Below are positions 44,488 through 53,853 of a stretch of DNA of 64,000 bases, piece after piece. Each line of letters starts with the position of its first letter. The first letter of the stretch is position 1. The position numbers and the translations under genes are program-made. The DNA comes from Niastella sp966211305 (lineage in GTDB: Bacteria > Bacteroidota > Bacteroidia > Chitinophagales > Chitinophagaceae), in assembly GCA_966211305.1 (NCBI GenBank), contig CBIHPC010000001.1, positions 1 through 64,000 of the forward strand, read 5' to 3'. The notes under the pieces are model-generated. The model was not told the DNA's origin, searched no databases, and saw only the letters and a program-made list of their open reading frames with translations.

Positions 44488-45147
44488 CTATTTTTTTCCC
44501 ATCTTGCCAACCCACTCAGCCGTAGCCTTCACCAGCATACTCATGGTATCCTGTTTCCCGGCCTTAAAACTATGATCGGCGCCCTCCAGCTTTACCAGTT
44601 TCGCTTTTTTGAGCGAACCGCATACTTCCGCTATCAGGTCCCATTGGGCAAGGGTATCTTTGGTGCCCTGTAAAAAAAGCATCGGCACCTTTACTTCTTT
44701 CAAATGTTCGGCCCGGTCAATCGATGGCTTGCCGGCCGGGTGCAATGGAAACCCATAAAAAACAATCCCCTTAACCCCGGCATCGGGATGGGTTGCCAGG
44801 TACTGCGAGCTCATACGGCCGCCAAACGATTTGCCCGAAGCGAACAAGGGCAGATCGGGAAAGAGGTCGTGCGCTTTCATTATCGCCGCTTCAATGGTCT
44901 GATGCGCCACCGCCGGCGTATCGGGGCGGCCCTTCTTATTCTCGGCAAAGGGAAAATTAAATCGCATGCTGCCAATACCTGCCGCCGACAATGATCCCGA
45001 CAGTGAAACCATAAAGGAATGGTCCATACCCGCACCGGCGCCATGCGCCAGGATCAACAGGCAGGTGGCATTTGGGGGAACGTTGTATTCCGCGGTAACT
45101 TTTCCTATGGTATCGGAAACCTGTAATGCGATCCGTTTGGAGCTCAT
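44488..45147 (-). CDS. KANL3/Tex30-like alpha/beta hydrolase
   Basis: 219 residues. ILAHGAGAGMDHSFM is the oxyanion loop, ASGKSFGGRMSS holds the nucleophile Ser, LQGTKDTLAQ the Asp and EGADHSF the His, so the catalytic triad is complete. This matches the dienelactone-hydrolase-related KANL3/Tex30 group; substrate unknown. No signal peptide. It ends 93 bp upstream of tRNA-Ala on the same strand. Confidence 0.88.
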   Translation of the reverse strand: MSSKRIALQVSDTIGKVTAEYNVPPNATCLLILAHGAGAGMDHSFMVSLSGSLSAAGIGSMRFNFPFAENKKGRPDTPAVAHQTIEAAIMKAHDLFPDLPLFASGKSFGGRMSSQYLATHPDAGVKGIVFYGFPLHPAGKPSIDRAEHLKEVKVPMLFLQGTKDTLAQWDLIAEVCGSLKKAKLVKLEGADHSFKAGKQDTMSMLVKATAEWVGKMGKK

Positions 45148-45177
45148 ACGAACTGTTTAAGAAAGCTAAGGTAACTA

Positions 45178-45348
45178 TTAATATATTCTACCTGAAAAAG
45201 GATCGATAGTGTAAAAATGCATATTGTACGGGCCGGTTGACGGCATATAAAAGATCCCATTGGTATATTGATATAGCAATGCTCTTCCCGGTGAATTGTT
45301 TTTTGCAATGGCAACAGTTTCATGGATCTGTTCGGTTTTAAACCGTAA
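45178..45348 (-). pseudogene. Possible remnant of a coding sequence
   Basis: An open frame of 56 codons on the minus strand (bounded by TAG at 45349-45351 and TAA at 45178) reads protein-like: EQIHETVAIAKNNSPGRALL, then YQYTNGIFYMPSTGPYNM and HFYTIDPFSGRIY. It has no ATG. It lies in the 331-bp gap between two minus-strand genes. No family recognised; chance is possible. Confidence 0.3.
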
Positions 45349-45478
45349 CTATACGAAAATTAGTTAATCAATGCCAGCGAGCTTCTTACCGTTTGCGCCA
45401 TTCCAGACTGCCGTTGCATTGTGTTGCATTGCAAAATATTTTTCCCTTCTTCCGGTTGCGTAACAGCGATAACGTAAG

Positions 45479-46879
45479 CTAAACGTTTCGTAATGATTCT
45501 ATTTCCGAGAGCTTTTTGGGCAGTGGTTTACCGAGTTGCTGACTTCCGTTTGCAGTGATAATGTAGTTGTCTTCAATACGTATGCCTCCAAAGTTACGGT
45601 AATCGTTCAGCAATTCGTAATTAATGAACGATGTGTGTTTTTGTTCTGCTTTCCAGCGGTCGATCAATTCAGGAATTATATATATACCGGGTTCAACTGT
45701 AAGCGCAAATCCCGCCTTTAACGTCTTTCCAAGGCGAAGCGATTTCCAGCCGAACTCCGTACTTTTCTTCAGTGTATCATCATAACCTACCAACGGTTCG
45801 CCAAGGTCTTCCATATCATGCACATCCAGGCCTATCATGTGCCCAAGCCCGCACTGGAAGAACATGGTATGAGCGCCGGCTGTCACAGCCTCTGTTGCAT
45901 TGCCTTTCATCAGGCCCACCTCAATCAATCCTTCGGCCAGTTTGATACAGGCCTGGGTATGCACTTCTTTATATTGTATGCCGGGCTTAAGCAATGATAC
46001 CGCATGGTCAAGCGACCCGAGCACTACGTTGTACAGATCGCGCTGGCGGCTGGTAAATTGCTTACCAACAGGAAAGGTTCTGGTTAAATCGCCGGCGTAA
46101 TGCATGCTGGTTTCCGCGCCTGCATCAACCAATACCATTTGTCCGTCCTGAATGGTATTGCCATGATAGTGATTATGCAGGGTTTGACCGTTTACCGTTA
46201 GAATAACGGGGTAGGAGAGCCTGCCGTTGTTGGCAAGCGCTATCGCTTCTACCTGTGCCGCCAGTTCGTATTCTTTCATGCCGGGGCGGGCATGCTGTAT
46301 GGCTGCCAGGTGCATATCGGCGCTGATGGAAACCGCTTTGTCCATTTCTGCTATTTCCCGTTCTTCCTTTATTTCACGCTGCGCAATAACCGAACGGATC
46401 AGGGGTTCGGATACAAACGTTTTCAATTCGGTAATGGACGTACCTAATAATGCCGCCAGTTTTATTTTGTTCTCCGGCCGGTAAGGCGGTAAAATATGTA
46501 TTGGGCGTTGTGCTTTCCGCGCTGCTGCCAGCAGGCCGGCCAGCTTTTCACCATTTGCGCTCTCTGCTATTCCTATTGATTCTGCCAGTTCCTGTATCAG
46601 GGGTTGCGGTCCGGTCCAGATGATATCATCGATGCCGGCGTTCTCGCCAAACAATATTTCTTTTTCTTCGTCGAGGTCAAGTATTACTGCCAGCCCGGGC
46701 TGATCGATGCCGGTATAATACAGAAAAGTGCTGTCCTGCCTGAAAGGGTAGCAGTTGTCCTTATAGTTCATACTGCTGTCTTCATTTCCCAGCAATAAAA
46801 CAATTCCATTGGTAATTTTTGACTTCAACTGCCGGCGGCGCGCTGTATATACCTGACGTTCGAAAAGATGTGGGTTCAT
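45479..46879 (-). CDS. Aminopeptidase P family protein (M24B)
   Basis: 466 residues from MNPHLFERQVYTARRRQL; the longer frame adds 18 non-family residues. The AMP_N domain (RQDSTFLYYTGIDQPGLAVI) comes first. The metal ligands are all present: Asp in MVLVDAGAETS and YAGDLTRTFPV, His in GLGHMIGLDVHD, Glu in LTVEPGIYI and Glu in GIRIEDNYI. It is paralogous to the 430-residue protein at 19 kb but longer. Cytosolic. Confidence 0.92.
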   Translation of the reverse strand: MNPHLFERQVYTARRRQLKSKITNGIVLLLGNEDSSMNYKDNCYPFRQDSTFLYYTGIDQPGLAVILDLDEEKEILFGENAGIDDIIWTGPQPLIQELAESIGIAESANGEKLAGLLAAARKAQRPIHILPPYRPENKIKLAALLGTSITELKTFVSEPLIRSVIAQREIKEEREIAEMDKAVSISADMHLAAIQHARPGMKEYELAAQVEAIALANNGRLSYPVILTVNGQTLHNHYHGNTIQDGQMVLVDAGAETSMHYAGDLTRTFPVGKQFTSRQRDLYNVVLGSLDHAVSLLKPGIQYKEVHTQACIKLAEGLIEVGLMKGNATEAVTAGAHTMFFQCGLGHMIGLDVHDMEDLGEPLVGYDDTLKKSTEFGWKSLRLGKTLKAGFALTVEPGIYIIPELIDRWKAEQKHTSFINYELLNDYRNFGGIRIEDNYIITANGSQQLGKPLPKKLSEIESLRNV

Positions 46880-46922
46880 GTAGTTTTTTGCACAAATTAA
46901 CGAATAAGGCGGGTGATGGAAT

Positions 46923-46952
46923 AAAAAAGCCATTCTGTAGAAACAGAACGGC
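46923..46952 (-). terminator. Terminator of the T9SS cargo gene
   Basis: GCC-TTCTGT and ACAGAA-GGC arms (one A-C mismatch) around a 4-base loop, followed on the minus strand by six T. It is 30 bp past the stop of the gene at 46982. Confidence 0.8.
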
Positions 46953-46981
46953 GTTATTGATCGTACCCTTAAAAACTATCT

Positions 46982-48256
46982 TTAATTTCTTTTTACGATT
47001 GGTTGAATGCATGTCTCTTTTCCGTTCACTACTTTGATGTAGTAGGTGCCTGCAGGTACATCATACATGGCGAGAATGGCACTTTGCTGTATATTGAATG
47101 TTTTTATTATGCTGCCGTTGGTGTTCAGTAACTGGCCGTTCACCGTTTTGTTTTGCCAGTTTTGCGGAATCGAAAGGTGTAGCTCATTTACTACCGGGTT
47201 GGGATAAGCTGTAATTTTTGCACTGTTGCTTCCGTTTCCCGGGCGCACGAATTTCGTTTCCGAATATTTGAACCTGCCGTCTTTGTCAACCATCTTCAGG
47301 CGGTAGTAGATCACTGCTGCTGCTGAATTTTTTATCGCGTCCCTATATGAATAATTATTCAAACCTGTTACTTCTTCTGACGGGAATAATAGCGCAGCCT
47401 GCTCAAAGTTCTTATTGTCGTAACTTCTTTCCAGGCAATAGTGACTTAAATTTTCTTCCTGGCTGGCGCCCCATGTAAGCCATACTTTTTCATTTACCAC
47501 CGAGGCTGTAAAATTCAACAGTTTCGCAGGTAATAATATCGGTTGCAATTCACCGCCCCTCATGATGAGGCTGAACAAATCGTTTCCTTTCCAGCCGGCC
47601 TGAGCCTGGTAGTATCCTACGCGCATGGTAACGGAGGTAGGAGCCGCCGAACTCACTCTGAACATTAGGGTAGAGTCGGTTTCATCAATTACCTCTCCGC
47701 CCTGAGGGCTTGAACTGGTGGCTGTGCCCCATACGGTATTGCTGTCCTGTGATACAGCTACCTTTGGTGTTGGGCTGCAGTATGACCATATGGGATTGTC
47801 GACGGTAATGGCACTGAACTCGGTGATCTGGTTGCTTCCGTCGAGCCCCATAAAAACACTGCTAAAGTCAAATACCGGCGTAGGTGTTGTAGAGCCTACA
47901 TTTACAAACGTGATCGTGAATACAGCATAATGATAACCCTCACCACCTAGTGACTGCATTTGTGGTTGAAGCCCAATGGAAGAAGAACCGGATGGGGTAG
48001 CATCTATGTCCGATAAGGTAATTCCGATCAAACTGTCAACTCTTACCAAAGCATCTATCAGTCCGCCTGAAGTAATGTTTGAAAACCGGTAAACGCAGCC
48101 TTGCTGATTAGCGGTTCCCGACTCGACAGCAGGAGTTTGGAAATTGAGCGTTTGCGGCACAACGGTTGTACCATATATAATAAGAGCAAATAATAATGCA
48201 ATTCTTTTAATTGCAGGCAATCCTGTTTTGGAAAGTACCGGGTACAATTGATTCAT
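46982..48256 (-). CDS. T9SS type A sorting domain-containing secreted protein
   Basis: 424 residues with an N-terminal signal (GLPAIKRIALLFALIIYGTT). The C-terminal 80 residues form a type A sorting domain: ITAYPNPVVNELHLSIPQNW, then NTNGSIIKTFNI and VPAGTYYIKVVNGKE, ending KRN. This domain targets proteins through the type IX secretion system to the cell surface. An Ig-like segment (LLNFTASVVNEKVWLTWGAS then NLSHYCLERSYDNKNFE) lies upstream. The N-terminal part is a beta-rich region of unknown function. Confidence 0.88.
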   Translation of the reverse strand: MNQLYPVLSKTGLPAIKRIALLFALIIYGTTVVPQTLNFQTPAVESGTANQQGCVYRFSNITSGGLIDALVRVDSLIGITLSDIDATPSGSSSIGLQPQMQSLGGEGYHYAVFTITFVNVGSTTPTPVFDFSSVFMGLDGSNQITEFSAITVDNPIWSYCSPTPKVAVSQDSNTVWGTATSSSPQGGEVIDETDSTLMFRVSSAAPTSVTMRVGYYQAQAGWKGNDLFSLIMRGGELQPILLPAKLLNFTASVVNEKVWLTWGASQEENLSHYCLERSYDNKNFEQAALLFPSEEVTGLNNYSYRDAIKNSAAAVIYYRLKMVDKDGRFKYSETKFVRPGNGSNSAKITAYPNPVVNELHLSIPQNWQNKTVNGQLLNTNGSIIKTFNIQQSAILAMYDVPAGTYYIKVVNGKETCIQPIVKRN

Positions 48257-48561
48257 ACTTGTGGTTTGTAAGGGTGATACAAAAGGTAAATACGACCACA
48301 GGCATTGGAAGTTAGTATGGACTTGTTCAGTGGATGTTGGAATTGCGTATAGGAAAACTAAGGCCGTAAATGATCATTTACGATAAGAAATTCGTTGGAA
48401 TGGATTGTGTTTTGTAGAAGCGGGCCTTGTTCAGTAGGAGATTGGGTACGAATACTTGATTAAAATATCTAATACAAATATTAAGATGTTTTTTCAATTA
48501 TGCAAGTACCCGGCCAGATTTTTATGGATTATTGATCCTGAATAAGCAAAAGCTAAACGAA

Positions 48562-48658
48562 CGCGGAACGCAAAACGCTGAAGGCTAATCCCGAATTTCG
48601 GGCTGTAAGGTTTATTCGGAAAGTACCCATTGCGGGAACGTGCGTTAAGCGTTCTGCG
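48562..48658. repeat. Inverted GAACGC word arms
   Basis: The arms 48562-48578 and 48642-48658 are 17-bp imperfect reverse complements (14 matches) built from AACGC / GCGTT words; GCGTTAAGCATTAAGC words continue to 48672. They lie in the 473-bp gap 48257-48729, which has no gene. Confidence 0.6.
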
Positions 48659-48674
48659 TTAAGCATTAAGCATA

Positions 48675-48706
48675 AAAAAAAGGTGGATCAACCGGTCCAC
48701 CTTTTT
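48675..48706 (-). terminator. Terminator of the NHL-repeat gene (bidirectional)
   Basis: AAAAAAGGTGGA and TCCACCTTTTTT are perfect arms around an 8-base loop. T-runs exist on both strands. It lies 24 bp past the stop at 48730. Confidence 0.85.
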
Positions 48707-48729
48707 TCGTATATGAATTCGCAGGTATT

Positions 48730-50883
48730 TTATGGGAGCAATTTCACATAACCTCTTGAGGTTACCTTTCCTGTTTGCAGGGTTCCGGTGATAACGTACT
48801 TGTAAGTACCAACCGGAGCTTTGGCCTTGCCAATAGTACCGGTCCAGCCGTTGTTGATATCAGTTGTTGTGAAAACAACTTTACCGGCTGCGTTAAGCAC
48901 CTGAAGGGATGTCAATGTGAAATCGGGGTCAACTTCAGGAAGTTTGAATACCGGGCCTTTTGCAATTGAAATTGATCTGGGCATTGCTATTCTTTTCAGA
49001 ACGGTAACAGTAACCTCTGCGGTTCCGGCGCAACCACTGGCATTCGATGCCGTAACTTTATAAGTAGTGGTTTTTGCAGGTTTAACCAGGGGGCTGGCTG
49101 TATTGGCGCCGGTTACACCGGCAGTTGGCGACCATGAGTAGCCGGTGACCTGGTTTTCGCTTGCCGCAGATAATCTGGCACTGAAACCTTCGAAGATCTT
49201 TATTGCAGCGTTTGTTCTTACTTCAGGTGCGGTTCCCATTTTCACTACAATTTCGTTTGAAGTGATTGCGCCGCCAGTGCACCCTGTAGCGCTTGTAAGC
49301 ACGCAGCTTACTTTATCGCCATTTACCAGGGAAGCGTTTGAGTAAGTGGGGCTGTTGCTGCCGGCATCGTTACCGTTAACGATCCATTTGTAAGCCGGAG
49401 CGGTGCCGCCATTGGTCACTTTTACAGTGAACGCAGCAGGTAAACCAACACACATACCGTTCAGGGCAGGAGCAATAGCCAGTGTTGGGCTTGCACCGCC
49501 GGTAACTGATAATGACGCCTTGTTAGAGAACATTGTTTTACAGGCGTTATTGGCCATTACCCTGAACTGGTTATTGTTCATTTTGTCGGTAACGCCATTT
49601 ACAGTAAGCGTATTGGTAGTTACGCCTGTGAAATTAGCGCCATCACTTAATTCTATCCACTCGCCGGTTGAAGGCTGGAACTGTTGCCATTGATAGTTAT
49701 CGGCGTTGTTGGCTGTTACTGTAAAGGTCACACTACCGCCTTTACAAACGCTTTTGCTAAGCGGCTGCAGATCGAACGAAGGCGATGGAACAGTACAGCT
49801 TGAAACGATCTCACGGATGGTATTGTTATAGCTGTCTGTGATGAATACGTTACCCGCTATATCGGTAGCGATACCGATGGGATACCATATTTTAGCCAGG
49901 ATAGCAGGACCGCCATCACCGGCATAATCAGGAGAACCATTACCAGCGATGGTAGTGATGATACCTTTATTATTGATCTTTCTGATAGCGTGGTTTTGAT
50001 AGTCGGAAGCATACACATTACCGGCAGGGTCAACCGCCAAACCTTGTGGCGAACCGATCTGGAACTGCGCTTTGGTGGCAGGGCCATTATCGCCGCTGTA
50101 GCCGGCAACACCTGTTCCGGCAAAGGTGGTAATGATACCGCTTGGGTTTACTTTACGGATCACAGAGTTTGAAGGGTCTGCAATGTAAAGATTGCCTGAG
50201 TAGTCTACAGCTATACCTGCAGGTTGGGTTAACGTTGCTTTGGTGGCCTGGCCGCCATCGCCAGTGTAACCGGCTCTTCCGGGTATACCTGCTATGGTGG
50301 AAATGACACCCGATTTGGTTACTTTTCTGATCACTTTGTTCGAAGCGTCGGAAATGTACAGATTGCCATCTTTGTCAACAGCTACGGCAGTAGGACGATA
50401 CAACTTGGCTTGTGCGGCAGGACCGCCATCACCACTGAAACCTTCGGTTCCGTTACCGGCGAAGATCGTCATGATACCTGAAGTAGTTACCTTTTTGATC
50501 ACCGATGCGTTGTAGTCGGCAATGTAAATGTTGCCATCGTTGTCGATGGTCATACCAGTAGGCTGAGCTAACTGGGCTGCGGTGGCGGGCCCTCCGGCAC
50601 CGGCGGTTCCCGCAGTACCATTACCGGCAACAGTGTTAACGATCCCGTTTGAGTTTACTTTGCGAATAACGTGGTTACGCATATCCGCTACGTAGAGGTT
50701 ACCGTCGTTATCGGTAGCCACTGCTCTCGGTTGGTTAAATCTGGCATTGTTGGCCGGACCAGCATCGCCCACATATCCGGGGGAGCCGATAACGCCGGCA
50801 ACAGTTGTAATGGTTTGCGAGTACGCTACAGAGCTGCTTGCGAAAGCAATCAGGCTGCTAAATACAATCTGGTTGAGTTTCAT
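48730..50883 (-). CDS. NHL-repeat surface protein with C-terminal T9SS-type sorting domain
   Basis: 717 residues. Signal peptide (about 1-22), then six NHL repeats (about residues 30-365) with the pattern QPxGIAVDxxGNLYIADxxNxxIRKV, forming a beta-propeller. Two Ig/PKD-like regions follow (about 370-640: TVTANNADNYQWQQFQPSTG and YKVTASNASGCAGTAEVTVT). The end (GTYKYVITGTLQTGKVTSRG, then YVKLLP) resembles the type B/gliding C-terminal sorting domain. Probably exposed on the cell surface; ligand unknown. The 411-bp gap upstream shows no gene. Confidence 0.88.
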   Translation of the reverse strand: MKLNQIVFSSLIAFASSSVAYSQTITTVAGVIGSPGYVGDAGPANNARFNQPRAVATDNDGNLYVADMRNHVIRKVNSNGIVNTVAGNGTAGTAGAGGPATAAQLAQPTGMTIDNDGNIYIADYNASVIKKVTTSGIMTIFAGNGTEGFSGDGGPAAQAKLYRPTAVAVDKDGNLYISDASNKVIRKVTKSGVISTIAGIPGRAGYTGDGGQATKATLTQPAGIAVDYSGNLYIADPSNSVIRKVNPSGIITTFAGTGVAGYSGDNGPATKAQFQIGSPQGLAVDPAGNVYASDYQNHAIRKINNKGIITTIAGNGSPDYAGDGGPAILAKIWYPIGIATDIAGNVFITDSYNNTIREIVSSCTVPSPSFDLQPLSKSVCKGGSVTFTVTANNADNYQWQQFQPSTGEWIELSDGANFTGVTTNTLTVNGVTDKMNNNQFRVMANNACKTMFSNKASLSVTGGASPTLAIAPALNGMCVGLPAAFTVKVTNGGTAPAYKWIVNGNDAGSNSPTYSNASLVNGDKVSCVLTSATGCTGGAITSNEIVVKMGTAPEVRTNAAIKIFEGFSARLSAASENQVTGYSWSPTAGVTGANTASPLVKPAKTTTYKVTASNASGCAGTAEVTVTVLKRIAMPRSISIAKGPVFKLPEVDPDFTLTSLQVLNAAGKVVFTTTDINNGWTGTIGKAKAPVGTYKYVITGTLQTGKVTSRGYVKLLP

Positions 50884-51294
50884 GGGATTATCAGGATTAG
50901 TTTAATAACAGTAAAGTTATATACCTCGAAAAAATATAAAAAGTTTCATTATTCAGCAAATACCGGTAATGAATGATATCAACAGTGTAAAACTATCTGT
51001 ACAATTCGTAATTTTTCTATCGTAATAAACCACGATTCACAGATGTGGCAGGCCTTAAGATGGGAGCGGAATAACGGCGTGTGCAATCGGGTTGTCCATT
51101 TTTTTTTCGGGCCGAAGTTTTCCGCGCTGTTCATCTCACAGGCGTAGTGTTTATTTGCATATGTTATGATCTGGTACTCAGTTTTCGGTTGATGGCTTTA
51201 CCACAGTGCGCTTGCTACAAATCCCCGGTAGTGAGAACTAAAAAACGGTCAATCATATATATTATTGTTTCGAAAATGCACAACAGTAGTTTTA

Positions 51295-52092
51295 CTATGA
51301 GAACAGGTTTTTTTGCTCCGTACTTTCATCAGCGCCCAGCGGCGGCAGATTTGGCCAGGTAAACGGTGCTGTTTTATCCTGGTTATCAGGGCGGGGTTTG
51401 GTAGAACGAATGGTAAATACCGGCCAGTAATCAAGTTCCGCTGAGGGCATTTCAAAATCAAGGATCTGTTGTATGCCTTCATCTGTAAGGCCGGGCTGCA
51501 GCCATTGCATCTCCAGTTCTTTTGGCAGGAACATCGGCATGCGGAAAACATTGGGGCCGCCATTGTGAATTTGCTTCATAATGCTATTGGCAGAACGCGT
51601 GATAAGTGTAAAGGTGCCTTTTATTTCGCCGGTCTCCACATCGGGCAGGGGAGAGTAGTAATATAAACCGGGAATACAGAACATGGGCCGGTTTTTCAGC
51701 CGTACGAAATACGGAACTTTATTTTTCCAGCCTTTTATTTCGCGGTGCTCATAGATACCTGTTACGGGTATCAGGCATCTTTTTGAACGGATCCTTCTCC
51801 AGAACGATTTTTTGTCATTGATGATCTTCTCGCTTTGCGCATTGCACATGTATTGCCGGCTTTGTTTTACTTTCTCCGGCGTATTCATGTAATCGGCAAT
51901 AACGCCCCATTCAAAGGATTTTAGCTTGTAAGTATCGTCTTCAAAGATGATCACCGGGTATTTCCGGTACGCCTGTGCCATTACGTGAAGCGTAAGATCG
52001 AAATCTATCGACAGCTGGGCGTCTACCACCAGGTCGGGCAGGTAATCGGTTATCAACTGAACGTTCGATGAAAAAGAAATATCGTAACACAT
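51295..52092 (-). CDS. SRAP/HMCES-family abasic-site processing protein
   Basis: 265 residues. SRAP proteins form a covalent link between Cys2 and abasic sites in single-stranded DNA. The protein starts MCYDISFSSN, so Cys2 is present after Met removal. Other active-site segments are NAQSEKI (Asn), RCLIPVTGIYEHRE (Glu), LITRSANSIMKQIHN (His) and VFRMPMFL. Last gene of the umuD-umuC-unknown-SRAP operon, 3 bp after its neighbour, which supports a DNA damage tolerance role. Confidence 0.93.
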   Translation of the reverse strand: MCYDISFSSNVQLITDYLPDLVVDAQLSIDFDLTLHVMAQAYRKYPVIIFEDDTYKLKSFEWGVIADYMNTPEKVKQSRQYMCNAQSEKIINDKKSFWRRIRSKRCLIPVTGIYEHREIKGWKNKVPYFVRLKNRPMFCIPGLYYYSPLPDVETGEIKGTFTLITRSANSIMKQIHNGGPNVFRMPMFLPKELEMQWLQPGLTDEGIQQILDFEMPSAELDYWPVFTIRSTKPRPDNQDKTAPFTWPNLPPLGADESTEQKNLFS

Positions 52093-52095
52093 GCA

Positions 52096-52587
52096 TCAAA
52101 AATTTTCAATGTCTGCAAGCGGTAATTTCACTTCGTGGATCCCGTACTTCAAGGTAATGAAAAGTTCGCCAAACTGAACAAAAAGACCGGCCTTCACGCC
52201 GTCCTGCCTCGCGGGCGTCCAGCGTAATTTTTGATTGATGTAGTTACGGATCTTTGCAGCAACGGGCGCTGTTGGCTTCCATGCCTGCTGTACTATGGGG
52301 CTGTACACTTTAAAACCTTCAGGCTGGCCTGCCGCAATAAATAATTTCCGGTAATGTTCTTCCTCAGTGATGTTGTATAAAAACCGGTTAGGATCGTTTT
52401 CGAGCGTATCGTAATGGGTTTTTGCGCGGCTGTAATCGGCATAGTGGGTAAATAAAAAAGCGGCTTTGTTGAGCGGGTCCAGTTCGTTCTTTCCCCGTTT
52501 GTATGTCTGGCGAACAAAAAAAAGATTGCCCGCTTTTATAAGCGATTCCAGCAAACGGGTTGTCAGCAAAACAAACGGGTTGTGCAT
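52096..52587 (-). CDS. Uncharacterised protein in the mutagenesis operon
   Basis: 163 residues, no signal or membrane segment, basic and helical. Segments such as KNELDPLNKAAFLFTHYADY, DPNRFLYNITEEEHYRKLF and KIRNYINQKLRWTPARQDGV are distinctive, but I recognise no family. The gaps are 3 bp to umuC upstream and 3 bp to the SRAP gene downstream, so it is almost certainly translated with them. A role in translesion synthesis or lesion handling is inferred from position only. Confidence 0.8.
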   Translation of the reverse strand: MHNPFVLLTTRLLESLIKAGNLFFVRQTYKRGKNELDPLNKAAFLFTHYADYSRAKTHYDTLENDPNRFLYNITEEEHYRKLFIAAGQPEGFKVYSPIVQQAWKPTAPVAAKIRNYINQKLRWTPARQDGVKAGLFVQFGELFITLKYGIHEVKLPLADIENF

Positions 52588-52590
52588 AGC

Positions 52591-53853
52591 TCAGATGTTT
52601 ATCGTTAGCACTTCCTCAATACGGGTGGTATAACAGGGCGATAATTTCAACTGGCGCAATTTCCATCTCGTGCCAAATCCCTGCAGGGCAAACCGCAATG
52701 CATTTTTTCCAAACGATCTGTTCACCGTGTCCACTACCTGCATCAACTGCGAATTCCGTGCCCTGTTTTCCGTATCGAACATGTTGTATTGCACCTTTTC
52801 GGCCGGCACCAGTTCCATGGCGGTGCAACCGGTTTTGTTGTAATTATAACCCGGCCGGTAAATGGTTTCAAAACCCTGCCGGGCCTGCCGTATCAGCTCA
52901 TTGGTGCTGTTGGTTGCTTCGGGCAGCTGAATGGTAAGCGAACGAAAATACTGCGGCTCGTTGTTGCGGTGCGCATTGGTTTGCACAAAGATCTGGATAG
53001 CATTGGCTGCCAGTTGCTCACTGCGCAGCTTAGCCGCAACCATGGCGGTAAAATTGGCCAGGGCTTCCATTACTCCATTTTTGTCACTAAGCACTTTGCC
53101 GAACCCGCGGGCAACACACACCATTTTCTTTTTGGCCGGCATTTCTTCGAATGGGATGCATGAAATACCTTTCAACTCATGGTACATGCGCTGTCCCACT
53201 ACCGAAAGGTTCTTTCTTATCCATTCTTCCGGCGCCCGCGAAACATCCCAGGCGGTGATAAAACCGTTGCGCGTGAGCAGTTTCGTATACTGGCTGCCGA
53301 TACCCCAGATGTCGTTCACGGCCGTGTTTTGCAAAGCGAACTGCATTTTCTCCACAGTGTCGATGCAATACACGCCCGCCTGTTTATTTCTTTTCTTCAC
53401 CAGCCTGTTGGCCATTTTGGCCAGAGTTTTCGACGGGGCAATACCTATTGAAACCGGAATGCCCACGTTTTGCATCACCATGTTCCTGATGGTATGGGCG
53501 TAACCGGTTAAATTGTGATGCCTGAAAGAAGTGAGATCGAGGAAGGCTTCATCGATGGAATATACCTCCAGCCGGTCGGTATATTGCGACAGGGTGGTCA
53601 TCACCCTGTCGCTCAGATCGCCATACAAGGTATAATTGGAAGAAAAAACCGATACGTCATGTTGTTGTAACAGGGATTCGATAAGAAAGGAGGGCGCTCC
53701 CATCTCAATTCCCAGCGCCCTGGCCTCGTCGCTGCGGGCAATTACACAACCATCGTTGTTGCTGAGCACCACAATGGGTTTGTTTTGCAGCCCGGGCTGA
53801 AAAAGCCGTTCGCACGATGCATAGAAATTATTACAATCAACCAACGCGATCAT
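52591..53853 (-). CDS. umuC: Y-family DNA polymerase UmuC
   Basis: 420 residues. Catalytic subunit of an error-prone polymerase V. The palm residues are in MIALVDCNNFYASCER (first Asp) and LEVYSIDEAFLDL (Asp-Glu). VVLSNNDGCVIARSDEAR and GIPVSIGIAPSKTLAKMANR are UmuC-typical, and the C-terminal little-finger and DUF4113-like end (VDTVNRSFGKNALRFALQGF) is complete. It overlaps umuD by 17 bp, so the two are translationally coupled. Confidence 0.95.
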   Translation of the reverse strand: MIALVDCNNFYASCERLFQPGLQNKPIVVLSNNDGCVIARSDEARALGIEMGAPSFLIESLLQQHDVSVFSSNYTLYGDLSDRVMTTLSQYTDRLEVYSIDEAFLDLTSFRHHNLTGYAHTIRNMVMQNVGIPVSIGIAPSKTLAKMANRLVKKRNKQAGVYCIDTVEKMQFALQNTAVNDIWGIGSQYTKLLTRNGFITAWDVSRAPEEWIRKNLSVVGQRMYHELKGISCIPFEEMPAKKKMVCVARGFGKVLSDKNGVMEALANFTAMVAAKLRSEQLAANAIQIFVQTNAHRNNEPQYFRSLTIQLPEATNSTNELIRQARQGFETIYRPGYNYNKTGCTAMELVPAEKVQYNMFDTENRARNSQLMQVVDTVNRSFGKNALRFALQGFGTRWKLRQLKLSPCYTTRIEEVLTINI

